DNA of 53,592 nt. It comes from Candidatus Rifleibacteriota bacterium. Its GTDB lineage: Bacteria > Muiribacteriota > Ozemobacteria > Ozemobacterales > Ozemobacteraceae. The notes under the pieces were generated by a model. That model saw only the letters and a program-made list of their open reading frames with translations, was not told the origin of the DNA and ran no database searches. The stretch is taken from NCBI GenBank assembly GCA_015233565.1, contig JADFXM010000051.1, positions 1 through 53,592 on the forward strand. The letters are read 5' to 3'. The position numbers and the translations under genes are program-made. This document shows, piece by piece, positions 33,948 to 42,310 of the stretch. The stretch's first letter is position 1. Every line of letters begins with the position of its first letter.

Positions 33948-34991
33948 ATGCGTTACAAATTATTTGGCCGAACTGGTTTGCGGGTTTCTGAGCTGTGTCT
34001 TGGGACCATGACTTTTGGGGAAAGTTGGGGTATGGGGGCGAATAAGGAAACCAGCAGTCGTATCTTTGACGCTTTTCTTGAGGCAGGCGGCAACTTTATT
34101 GACACTGCAAATGGATACACCCAGGGTGAGAGCGAACAGTTCCTGGGTGATTTTATTAAAGGGCGACGGGAGCAGGTAGTTCTTGCGACAAAATACACTT
34201 TGAATATGAAGCCGGATGACCCCAATAGCGGTGGAAATCAACGGAAGAACATGTTTCAATCAATTGAAGGAAGTTTGAAACGACTCAAAACTGATTATAT
34301 AGATGTTTTCTGGGTTCACATCTGGGATGGCATGACACCGATTGCGGAAATCATGCGTGGCCTCGACGACCTTGTTAAGGCTGGAAAAGTGCTTCACATC
34401 GGATTTTCTGATGTCCCTGCCTGGTTGGTTGCGCAAGCCAATACAATGGCTGATCTCCGGGGTTGGACCCCGTTTTCTGGGATTCAAGTACAGTATAACT
34501 TGATAGAACGCACTGTGGAAAGGGATCTTCTCCCTATGGCCCGGAATTTTGATCTTGCGGTCACAGCATGGTCGCCATTATGCGGAGGTCTTCTCTCCGG
34601 GAAATACAAGAGTCCCACTGATTTACCGACCGGATCACGACACAAGGTTTCTGATTGGGGAGCTTCCTACCTCACCGAACACAACTTCCGCATCTGTGAA
34701 GAGGTGCATAACGTTGCCAAAGAGCTTGCAAAGACCCCCTCACAGATTTCCCTAGCCTGGTTGCTGAGTCGCCGAGATATGTATCAGGTCATTCCGATCT
34801 TGGGTGCACGCAAACTTGACCAGCTTAAGGAGAATCTAGGTTGTCTCGACGTCAAAATACCGGAACCCTTTTTGCAGAGGCTTGATAACGTCAGCCACAT
34901 CGAACTTGGTTTTCCCAATGATTTCCTAAAGCACGCCCGTTCTACCACTTTCGGAAATACTTATGACCGGATCGACAATCATCATGCCTGA
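33948..34991 (+). CDS. aldo/keto reductase
   Basis: A 347-residue NADPH-dependent oxidoreductase with the family tetrad Asp52 (FIDTANGY), Tyr57, Lys82 (ATKY) and His124 (WVHIWD). The C-terminal NADP-binding segment has the usual PLCGGLLSGKY and VIPILGARKLDQLKENL. It resembles the YajO/YakC-type cytosolic branch, which reduces varied aldehydes and ketones. AAAAGGAG precedes the ATG. No pathway context is visible. Confidence 0.92.
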   Translation: MRYKLFGRTGLRVSELCLGTMTFGESWGMGANKETSSRIFDAFLEAGGNFIDTANGYTQGESEQFLGDFIKGRREQVVLATKYTLNMKPDDPNSGGNQRKNMFQSIEGSLKRLKTDYIDVFWVHIWDGMTPIAEIMRGLDDLVKAGKVLHIGFSDVPAWLVAQANTMADLRGWTPFSGIQVQYNLIERTVERDLLPMARNFDLAVTAWSPLCGGLLSGKYKSPTDLPTGSRHKVSDWGASYLTEHNFRICEEVHNVAKELAKTPSQISLAWLLSRRDMYQVIPILGARKLDQLKENLGCLDVKIPEPFLQRLDNVSHIELGFPNDFLKHARSTTFGNTYDRIDNHHA

Positions 34992-35082
34992 GTAAAGTAA
35001 GCAATTAAAGGATCAAACTTGAAATCCGGGGCGGAAAAATAAAGTTTTAGGAGTTCTTTTTCGCTCCGAAATATTGAGGAGG

Positions 35083-35226
35083 CAGCGAAAAAGAGCAATA
35101 ATACTTGACTTATAAACCTGCACTACACAAGTGCAGAAAATTTAGAAAAAATAATTTTTCGCGAATTTTTTTTTGGAATTGTGTTGAAAATTGCCAATGT
35201 CAATATGAATTTACTCTTTGTTGCTG
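35083..35226 (+). mobile_element. R2 MITE-like element, full copy
   Basis: A 144-bp copy bounded by CAGCGAAAAAGAG and CTCTTTGTTGCTG and flanked by TTGAGGAGG (35074-35082) and TTAAGGAGG (35227-35235), a 9-bp duplication with one mismatch. The right-hand duplicate supplies the AAGGAGG binding site of the next gene. Confidence 0.82.
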
Positions 35227-35245
35227 TTAAGGAGGCTTAAAGCAG

Positions 35246-35625
35246 ATGTCCCAGAATTTCGATGATGGGAGCAATAAAATTCTGCCATCTCAAAGTTTAA
35301 AGCCTGATCCCGAGCTCAGAAGGGAGCGAAAAAACTCAAAGGGAAAAAAAAAATTAAAGAATTCATTGGGCCTAAAAGCAAGGAACATTTTGAAGAACTA
35401 TCCAAGCTTGCGGAGAAAGCGAATGCTATTCTAGTAATACAAAACAGCCCACTTCGGTTCTGCATCTATCAAAAAGAAGAAGAGGTGTTTATTGATTTGG
35501 TTATTCTGGACACCCAAGGAAAAATCCAGTCCATCAAACAGAAAAACATTACTAATGACGATTTTTTAACATGGGTACAGATTATTATAAAAGGGCAAGG
35601 ATTAATTTTTGAAAAGACAATATAA
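35246..35625 (+). pseudogene. hypothetical small protein, frameshifted at an A10 tract
   Basis: Not recognised. A good start (ATG 35246, ten bases after AAGGAGG) opens a frame that runs about 36 codons to a run of ten A at 35344-35353. The coding-like sequence continues in another frame to TAA at 35623-35625, with EEEVFIDLVILDTQGKIQSI and NDDFLTWVQIIIKG. One extra A would give a single protein of about 126 residues. The N-terminus is charged and disordered-looking. It could be broken, mis-sequenced at the homopolymer, or expressed by slippage. Confidence 0.55.
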
Positions 35626-35690
35626 ATTGAAGGGTGGTGTGCTAATAGAGCTTAACTAAACGTGTTAAACCTTTAAAATGCGTACAAGTT

Positions 35691-35897
35691 CAGAATTCCA
35701 ATTCCCGAGGATATAGTTTTGAGAGCATTTTTCCAAAACCTGAAAACGTGAACTCGTTTGGATGAGATTCCTTCCTTAACTTTTGGATTATTTGGTCTCA
35801 AAACAAAATTCGGGCTGAAAACTTTTTAATCTCTACGGAATCGGCTTTTGAAGGTGAGCAATCGAAGAAAATGAAGCTTACGACAACAGGAATTCTG
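35691..35897 (+). mobile_element. R4 MITE-like element, copy 2
   Basis: A 207-bp copy with ends CAGAATTCC and GGAATTCTG and a perfect 5-bp duplication AAGTT (35686-35690 and 35898-35902). It has the same length and orientation as copy 1 at 6168-6374. Confidence 0.82.
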
Positions 35898-35974
35898 AAG
35901 TTGAAATTGACTGAACACAATCCGGGAATAGCCCTCGACGAATTCGGAACATTTCTGTCTCTGACATGAAAAGA

Positions 35975-38107
35975 TTATTTCTCTTCTTGTCCGAGGATTT
36001 GAAGCATAGTATCTACCTCGTTTGTGGGTAACTGGCACGTTGTACCAACACACACATATGCAGTGGCTTTTCCACCAGACATTCCTAATGTGGAGATGAA
36101 AGCTGATTGCCAGGTATTTTTCTTCTTTTTCGGGGAATTTTCAACAACCATTAGAATCTTGTTTGGAATGTAGTGCTGGTGAATAACTTCCAGGAATGCT
36201 TTTGTATCGGGGTCCTGAGGATTACCGACGATGATAATGCGGGGTAGTTTGTTGAGCTGAAAATCAAGATTAGATAACATTAATGGTAAGTTTTGAGGTT
36301 GGCTTGTCAGATGTGCGCTGAAATCTGAAAATGTTTTTTCAGCTTTTTTCTGAAATTCCGTGTTTTCTGTTAGCAGTGCCAGGCGGAGAAGATTGAGCAC
36401 TGAAACAGAATTCACTGAAGGTTCGGCACCGTCGTAGTAATCCTTGAGGCGAAGAAGAACGTTCTCATTTCCTTTTGAGGAGTTAAAATAGCCTCCGTTT
36501 TTGTCATCCCAGAAGAGTTCATCTTGCTTTTTTTGAAGCTCAATCGCCCAAGAAATGAGTTCATCGTCAAAGGAGGCTTCGTAAAGATCCAGAAGACCCT
36601 GAATAAGAAAAGCGTAATCAGCGGTGAAACCTGGGATTGCTGCTTGACCGTCACGATACCGCCGAAAAAGTGTACCAGTAACTTCACTGAAGAGCTGACT
36701 TCGAATGAACTTAGTTGCTCTGACGGCAGACTCAAGGTCTTCGGCGTAATGCAGAACTTGATAGGCACGGGCAAAGCCGGAGATCATCAAGCCATTCCAG
36801 GCAGTGATTGTTTTATCATCCAGATGGGGGCGGTGGCGCGTTAAACGAGCTTCGAAAAGCTTGCTGAGAGCTTCATCAAGGATGATTCGAACTTTTTGTG
36901 GGGTCGTTTCAAAATGGTTTGCGGTTGTTTCGAGGCTTTGCGTTACGTAAAAAATATTTTTGTTTGGAAATTCACCATATGGATCGTTAAGAACGTTTCC
37001 ACCGGCTTTTATCCCATAATGAAAACTAAAGATAGCGGCTGTTGTAGGCCCGAGCAGTTCAATGATTTCCGAATTCTCCCAAACATAAAAAGCTCCCTCA
37101 GATTTTTTTTCCGGAAGATCGGAAGTCAGGCTATCGGCGTCCTCAGCTGAAAAAAATTCCCCATTTTGGCCGGTCATGTCACGGCGAACATAATTGAGGA
37201 TTTTCCTTGCCACCTGGGCGAAAAATTGTTCATGTGTGATTTGAAAAACCTCAAGGAAAAGACAAGCGAGTTGTCCCTGATCGTACAACATCTTTTCGAA
37301 ATGTGGAACATGCCATTGCTTATCTACTGAATATCGATGAAAGCCGCCGCCGATCTGGTCAAACATCCCACCTTCCGCCATTTTTCGGAGTGTGAAAAGT
37401 GACATGTCCAATGCATTTTTTGTCTTGGTTCGAGAATAGTAACGAAGCATAAAAGCAAGAATAGCAGGCATGGGAAATTTTGGGGCACCCCCGAAGCCTC
37501 CGAACCTTTGGTCGTAGGATGACTTTAAGTGGTTGTAGGCAACCTCGAGTTGCTTTTGTTCTAAGGGAACTGAGGGTGATTCAGTAGTTTCCGTCATTTG
37601 GCGTAGCGCCCGCAAAGATTTTTCGCTTTCATCCAAAATAATCTTACTATCAGTCTTCCAAAGTCGGGCAATCTTTTCGAGAAGGGATATAAACCCGGGC
37701 TTTCCAAACGCATCGTTTGGGGGAAAATAGGTTCCACCCATAAACGGTTTAATATCTGGGGTTAACCACACGCTCATAGGCCATCCGCCACCCCCAATAA
37801 AGCTTTGGACGTAAGTCATATATACTTGATCCAGGTCAGGTCGTTCCTCACGATCGACTTTTATTGAGACAAAGTGCCCGTTAAGAATGTTTGCAACCTC
37901 CACGTTTTCAAATGACTCGTGTTCCATGACATGACACCAGTGGCATGTTGAATACCCGATAGAGAGAAAAATGGGTTTGTTTTCTTTCCTGGCCTTTTCG
38001 AAGGCTTCCTGAGTCCAGGGATACCAATCCACCGGGTTGTAAGCGTGTTGAAGAAGGTAGGGGCTTTTCTCCATAATCAAACGGTTAGGGATTTTTTGTG
38101 ATTTCAA
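35975..38107 (-). CDS. thioredoxin-domain protein, YyaL/SPATA20 family (DUF255)
   Basis: A 710-residue protein with an N-terminal thioredoxin-like domain (about 5-165) holding CHWC (Cys55, Cys58) in GYSTCHWCHVMEHESF, followed by a long (alpha/alpha) barrel resembling N-acylglucosamine epimerase and glycosidase folds. The family is widespread and of unknown function. The start is TTG 38107, seven bases after GGAG; an internal ATG would remove the conserved PNRLI-EKSPYLLQHA opening, so the TTG is preferred. The gene is monocistronic. Confidence 0.92.
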   Translation of the reverse strand: MKSQKIPNRLIMEKSPYLLQHAYNPVDWYPWTQEAFEKARKENKPIFLSIGYSTCHWCHVMEHESFENVEVANILNGHFVSIKVDREERPDLDQVYMTYVQSFIGGGGWPMSVWLTPDIKPFMGGTYFPPNDAFGKPGFISLLEKIARLWKTDSKIILDESEKSLRALRQMTETTESPSVPLEQKQLEVAYNHLKSSYDQRFGGFGGAPKFPMPAILAFMLRYYSRTKTKNALDMSLFTLRKMAEGGMFDQIGGGFHRYSVDKQWHVPHFEKMLYDQGQLACLFLEVFQITHEQFFAQVARKILNYVRRDMTGQNGEFFSAEDADSLTSDLPEKKSEGAFYVWENSEIIELLGPTTAAIFSFHYGIKAGGNVLNDPYGEFPNKNIFYVTQSLETTANHFETTPQKVRIILDEALSKLFEARLTRHRPHLDDKTITAWNGLMISGFARAYQVLHYAEDLESAVRATKFIRSQLFSEVTGTLFRRYRDGQAAIPGFTADYAFLIQGLLDLYEASFDDELISWAIELQKKQDELFWDDKNGGYFNSSKGNENVLLRLKDYYDGAEPSVNSVSVLNLLRLALLTENTEFQKKAEKTFSDFSAHLTSQPQNLPLMLSNLDFQLNKLPRIIIVGNPQDPDTKAFLEVIHQHYIPNKILMVVENSPKKKKNTWQSAFISTLGMSGGKATAYVCVGTTCQLPTNEVDTMLQILGQEEK

Positions 38108-38371
38108 GAGGGTTCTCCGGGAGTCCTCATGGAAAATTTGCTAGAGAATAACTGCTGCTACAAAAAATCGGACCTGTGAAAGGCATTTGTTCTTTGTCCT
38201 AATCAGCCTAGCATACCCATTTTTTTCTTTCAAGGCGTTTTAAAAAAAATTTGGAAAATTTGAGGTCGATGAAGACCTTCAGAAATTTCAAATTCTCAGC
38301 TCATCGCTGTTTGGGACTTTGCAATTCAAAACTTATTTTGATTATGGCTTATTTCGCTAACTTTGCACACT

Positions 38372-38400
38372 TGATTTGAAAGATAGAGCATAGTATTATT
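38372..38400 (+). promoter_or_regulatory. candidate promoter upstream of the S4 gene
   Basis: TTGATT (38372-38377), a 17-bp spacer and TATTAT (38395-38400) lie about 190 bp before the S4-protein ATG. Nothing else is evident in 38108-38588. Confidence 0.3.
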
Positions 38401-38588
38401 GGGTTTGAGAGGAAAATACCTACAGGTTTCTTGCAAGTGGCCTCGATAGAGTGGGTTTCTCTTGAAAATGAAAATTCTGTAGGAGTTCAATTACACTCTT
38501 ACTCATGGGTTGAATTTTTCTCACCGAATTTGAAAAGCGTTCGACCTTTCGATAGAGTCTTTTAATTCTTTACAAGGAGTTTGGGATA

Positions 38589-38891
38589 ATGAAAAAAGAA
38601 GGAAGGGTTGGCAAAAAAACAATTCGAATTGTTGAGATTAAAGAAGAATTTATTGAGTTGGCGAAGCTTCTCAAATTCGAAAATCTGGTTGCGAGCGGTG
38701 GTGAAGCCAAGGGGGCTATTACCGAGGGGATAGTTCGTGTCAATGGCATCGTGGAAACGCATAAAAGCAAAAAAATCTATTCGGGCGATATCGTTGATTA
38801 CAAAAATGAAAAAATCCGAATCCACTTTAGCGAAACATCGACACATGATGAAATAAATCCATCACCGTTAGTAAAACCAGATCATTCCTGA
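38589..38891 (+). CDS. S4-domain RNA-binding protein (YbcJ/YaaA-like)
   Basis: A 100-residue protein that is essentially one S4 RNA-binding domain. The pattern FIELAKLLKFENLVASGGEAKGAI, EGIVRVNG, ETHKSKKIYSGD is that of the YbcJ group (S4_2). The lysine-rich N- and C-termini suit RNA binding. AAGGAG precedes the ATG. A perfect 9-bp hairpin (38907-38929) follows the stop. Confidence 0.88.
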   Translation: MKKEGRVGKKTIRIVEIKEEFIELAKLLKFENLVASGGEAKGAITEGIVRVNGIVETHKSKKIYSGDIVDYKNEKIRIHFSETSTHDEINPSPLVKPDHS

Positions 38892-38906
38892 AAATAACGG
38901 TTGTAA

Positions 38907-38929
38907 TCAGTCTTGTCTATCAAGACTGA
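38907..38929 (+). terminator. hairpin after the S4 gene
   Basis: TCAGTCTTG (38907-38915) pairs perfectly with CAAGACTGA (38921-38929) around a five-base loop. No T run follows, so termination may be weak or the hairpin may protect the 3' end. Confidence 0.5.
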
Positions 38930-39180
38930 CTCTCAAAATTCCGCTTACATTCTGATATTGACTTTTATTTTAGTGTGTTCTTAAATCGATTTCTCCTGAT
39001 AAGCTCCTTCAGTGCTGACTTCTTTTAAAGGGAAGGACGCAAATGAGGTGTGGAAAATATCGGCAATTCTGGAAGTACAAACACTTCCCAGTTTTTTCTT
39101 CATTGCAATCGAAGAATATATGGCCAAAAGAGCAAAGTTTGAAAAAGTGAACCATAGCGGTTCCGGCATTTCTTCAAACA

Positions 39181-39202
39181 AAGGAGGTCCTTGCAAAATT
39201 AG
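39181..39202 (+). repeat. isolated R0-end-like sequence
   Basis: GGAGGTCCTTGCAAAATTAG matches the outer end of R0 (GGAGGTTCTTGCAAAATTAG) with one mismatch, but the sequence beyond it is unrelated. It could be a relic of an excised or decayed IS. The surrounding gap 38930-39439 contains no gene I can support. Confidence 0.35.
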
Positions 39203-39439
39203 CAGACTCTCGTTTGAGAAAATTTTCACAATTCTGGCTGCCATTGAATTGCTTTCTGGCTGTTGTGCAAAAGTTATACAACATTGCAAGAAGCTCACAG
39301 TATGATTTTATTCCATTTGGAATCAAAAACTTAAGTATGTTTTTTAACTCGGACAAAGGTTTACATTCTTATCCCTTCTTTGAATACCTTGGCAAGATGA
39401 GAACCATTTTCTCTTGTAGTTGTAACAGGTGCTGCGATA

Positions 39440-42307
39440 ATGGATAACCCCGAAAATATTGGGACAAGGTTTTCTGGAATTAGATGGGCAGTGTTTTCGG
39501 TGGTTTTTTTTGGAATACCATTGGTTCTGATTTGGCTGGGTTTTCATAATTTCTGGCGGGATATTGAAGCGAAAGAACAGCGTCGCCTTGATGAACGACT
39601 TGAACGTGTCGTAGCAGGGTTTGACCAGTTTCGTCTTACGGAAGAATTCGTAACGAAAATCTTCCAGGTAATGGTGGAGCGTGTTTTCCTGGGCCAGAAA
39701 AATCCGGAAAAAACTTTTGCTCTCTATCGGAAACAAATTCATAGCCGCTTTCCAGATTTGTTTGAGTTTACCTACGTCGATAAAAACGGAGAAGCTTTGC
39801 CGGAACTTTGCGATCGACCTCCTCCTCTGGCCATTTTGCGGCAGTTTGCAATCGCAGTGAAGGCAAAATCCCAGGGAGGGAACGAGCGACTGTTAAAAGA
39901 ACATTGGAATTTGTTCAAGGGATTTCTTGGTTCGCTAATGCAGCCCGAACAGATCTATTTTTTCTCACTGAAAATGGCTTCGCACCAGGATAAACGACAT
40001 TTCGTCATCATGTCGCCCTGGTATTCTAAGGGAATGCTTATAGCACATGTGAACTTGCCTCCAAATTGGGATTCTCTTGCCACACTGGACCGGGCGAATT
40101 TTTTTAACCATCATTCAAAACGATTCAAAGCCGTAGTTATCGATGAAACAAACCATCTGAAAAACTCAGGCCAAGATTTTGGAGTTGATTCAGATGAGCT
40201 AAAACGAGTTATTGCCTCATTCACCGCCCTCCCGCGTGCAGTTCTGAGATTTGGGGAGTCAGTCTGGGCGCATTCCCTCATCTCCCCCACTGTAAAAGTT
40301 TTCGTCCGTTCGCCACCCGTAATCATTCGTGGCCTTGCAAGGAAAAAGATTTTGTTACATATCGTTCTGATTGCTCTGTTTTTTCTGCTTTCTTTTCCCA
40401 CCTGGATGGCAATGAGTGGTCGATGGTTACCGTATATCTCTATTCGTCAAAAGCTGGTAGGTCTCTTCTTATACATGGTTGCGCTTCCTCTTGCCTTCAT
40501 GAGCTTGGCCGCTAGCGATTATCTAAGTGAAAAGCGAGTCGTTCTTGAAAAACAAGTTCATGATGAAATGGAAAAATCTCTACTGTTGTTCGATCATCGT
40601 ATGCCGAGGATAATTGGTGAACTGGATCGCACGATCAAGCATATTCTCGGCTCCGTCATTCCTCCAGGCGCACCTCTGCGGGAAACTATGGTTGCACGCA
40701 TGAAGAGGTTTAGCGCCAAAATGGGTTTGGATGCGGGCTATCTACTAGATGAAAATTGCGAGGCAAGTTATGTGGATGGATCGATAAACCATCTTGACGA
40801 GAGGAATTTGAAACTCCTCAAGCCAATCTATGCGAATCTTTTCCGATCCTACAATCACATCGACAATGCGGAGGATTTCAAAGATTCACAGGTCTTCAAA
40901 ATCGGTTCAGCAGGTGGAATCGATGTCGAAGCACTTTATGCGGATCTTGCAACTTCGCTGGGTCGGCTTGTCCAATTTAACTTCACCGGCAAACGAATGG
41001 TTCGGATTATGCTCCCTATCAGTGATTCGACTGGCAGAGTCAGGTTTTTGCTTTCGACTGGATGGATACGCACTCTGATTGAAGAAAAATATTTGGAGAA
41101 GTACATGCTTGCATCGTGCCGGCAGTTGGAGGACACCCGGTGGATCGCTATTAATAAGAAAACCAAACAAATATTTCTTCCAACTTCGTTCAAAAAAATG
41201 CCGCAGATTGAGGCCTTTGCAGCTCGGGTTAGCAATCAGGAGCAGACAGTCAGAGATAATATTGATCTACGGGGAAATCGATATCTGTTGACCGGCATTT
41301 CCGCTCAGGAACTCTCGAACATTGATCTCGTTGCAATTACATCCGACAGATTCATTCACTCAGAAATTTGCCGCTTACAGTGGATGGTCGGTATTGTTAG
41401 TCTTGCCATTTTGCTCACTGGAGCTACGGTTGGTACCTTACTGGCCAGAAAATTCCTCGAACCCATCGGGAACCTCGCGGAAGGTGTGACTTCGCTGAGA
41501 CGACGGCAGTTTGAAAAGCGACTTCCGATCCTAGATTGTGACGAATTGGGTGACCTTTCTCAAACCTTCAATGAAATGATGGAAGGGATGGCCGATCTGG
41601 AAGTTGCTAGAATTGTTCAGGAAAGCCTGTTTCCGACTAAATCCATTTCACTAGTCACTTTCGATATCCATGGAACCTGCGTTTCGGCCACTCAAGCCGG
41701 TGGTGATTATTATGACTTTTTTCTTATGCCTGACGGCCAGTTGATGCTTGTGGTTGGAGATGTTTCAGGTCACGGAGTAGGGGCAGCAATGGTTATGGCC
41801 ATGGCAAAAGCTCTCGTGGCACACCTTGTAACCAAGTTAACAAATCCCGCTGAGATTCTGGAAAATCTCCACATGACTCTTCTGAGAGTGTTGAACCGAC
41901 GCAAAATGATGTCCTGCTTCATTGCATTACTGGACGTGAAAGAGAGGAAAATGACATTCGCGAACGCTGGTCATAATGACCCTTTCGTGGTGCGCGGGAT
42001 CAAAACGATCCCGATTCTTGGTATACGCTCTTTCCCGCTTGGGGCAGCCAAGCGAAATAACTTTTCAGCTACCGAGTTCTCATTCGAGATAGGAGATCAA
42101 TTTATCCTCTACACAGATGGATTGATCGAAGCTGAAGCACTCGATAATCAGGCCGTCGGTTATGAGCGTTTCCTGGAGGTGCTTCCCAGTTTGATGGGAG
42201 ATTCAGCAGCCGCTACTGAAGATAGAATATTAAGTTGGCACAGACAAATAGTCAAACCTGGACCACAAGCAGACGACATTACCGTAGTCGTTGCAAGAGT
42301 CAATTAA
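39440..42307 (+). CDS. membrane SpoIIE/PP2C-type serine phosphatase with HAMP domain
   Basis: A 955-residue inner-membrane regulator. Predicted helices lie near 17-37, 302-320, 338-358 and 648-668, enclosing two large sensory regions that are not recognised. A HAMP linker (about 668-720) leads to a C-terminal SpoIIE-type phosphatase with metal-binding Asp756 (GGDYYDF), Asp774 (GDVSGHG), Asp893 (TDG) and Asp945-946 (ADDITVVV). Such enzymes dephosphorylate anti-sigma-factor antagonists in partner-switching cascades. No antagonist or anti-sigma gene is adjacent. It ends three bases from the convergent adenylate cyclase gene. Confidence 0.92.
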   Translation: MDNPENIGTRFSGIRWAVFSVVFFGIPLVLIWLGFHNFWRDIEAKEQRRLDERLERVVAGFDQFRLTEEFVTKIFQVMVERVFLGQKNPEKTFALYRKQIHSRFPDLFEFTYVDKNGEALPELCDRPPPLAILRQFAIAVKAKSQGGNERLLKEHWNLFKGFLGSLMQPEQIYFFSLKMASHQDKRHFVIMSPWYSKGMLIAHVNLPPNWDSLATLDRANFFNHHSKRFKAVVIDETNHLKNSGQDFGVDSDELKRVIASFTALPRAVLRFGESVWAHSLISPTVKVFVRSPPVIIRGLARKKILLHIVLIALFFLLSFPTWMAMSGRWLPYISIRQKLVGLFLYMVALPLAFMSLAASDYLSEKRVVLEKQVHDEMEKSLLLFDHRMPRIIGELDRTIKHILGSVIPPGAPLRETMVARMKRFSAKMGLDAGYLLDENCEASYVDGSINHLDERNLKLLKPIYANLFRSYNHIDNAEDFKDSQVFKIGSAGGIDVEALYADLATSLGRLVQFNFTGKRMVRIMLPISDSTGRVRFLLSTGWIRTLIEEKYLEKYMLASCRQLEDTRWIAINKKTKQIFLPTSFKKMPQIEAFAARVSNQEQTVRDNIDLRGNRYLLTGISAQELSNIDLVAITSDRFIHSEICRLQWMVGIVSLAILLTGATVGTLLARKFLEPIGNLAEGVTSLRRRQFEKRLPILDCDELGDLSQTFNEMMEGMADLEVARIVQESLFPTKSISLVTFDIHGTCVSATQAGGDYYDFFLMPDGQLMLVVGDVSGHGVGAAMVMAMAKALVAHLVTKLTNPAEILENLHMTLLRVLNRRKMMSCFIALLDVKERKMTFANAGHNDPFVVRGIKTIPILGIRSFPLGAAKRNNFSATEFSFEIGDQFILYTDGLIEAEALDNQAVGYERFLEVLPSLMGDSAAATEDRILSWHRQIVKPGPQADDITVVVARVN

Positions 42308-42310
42308 AGC

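Noticed and set aside
38981..39305. Opposing ~100-codon frames between the S4 gene and the phosphatase gene
   Set aside because: Both strands are open over the same stretch, neither has a good start site, and a decayed IS end lies inside. I treat it as non-coding.
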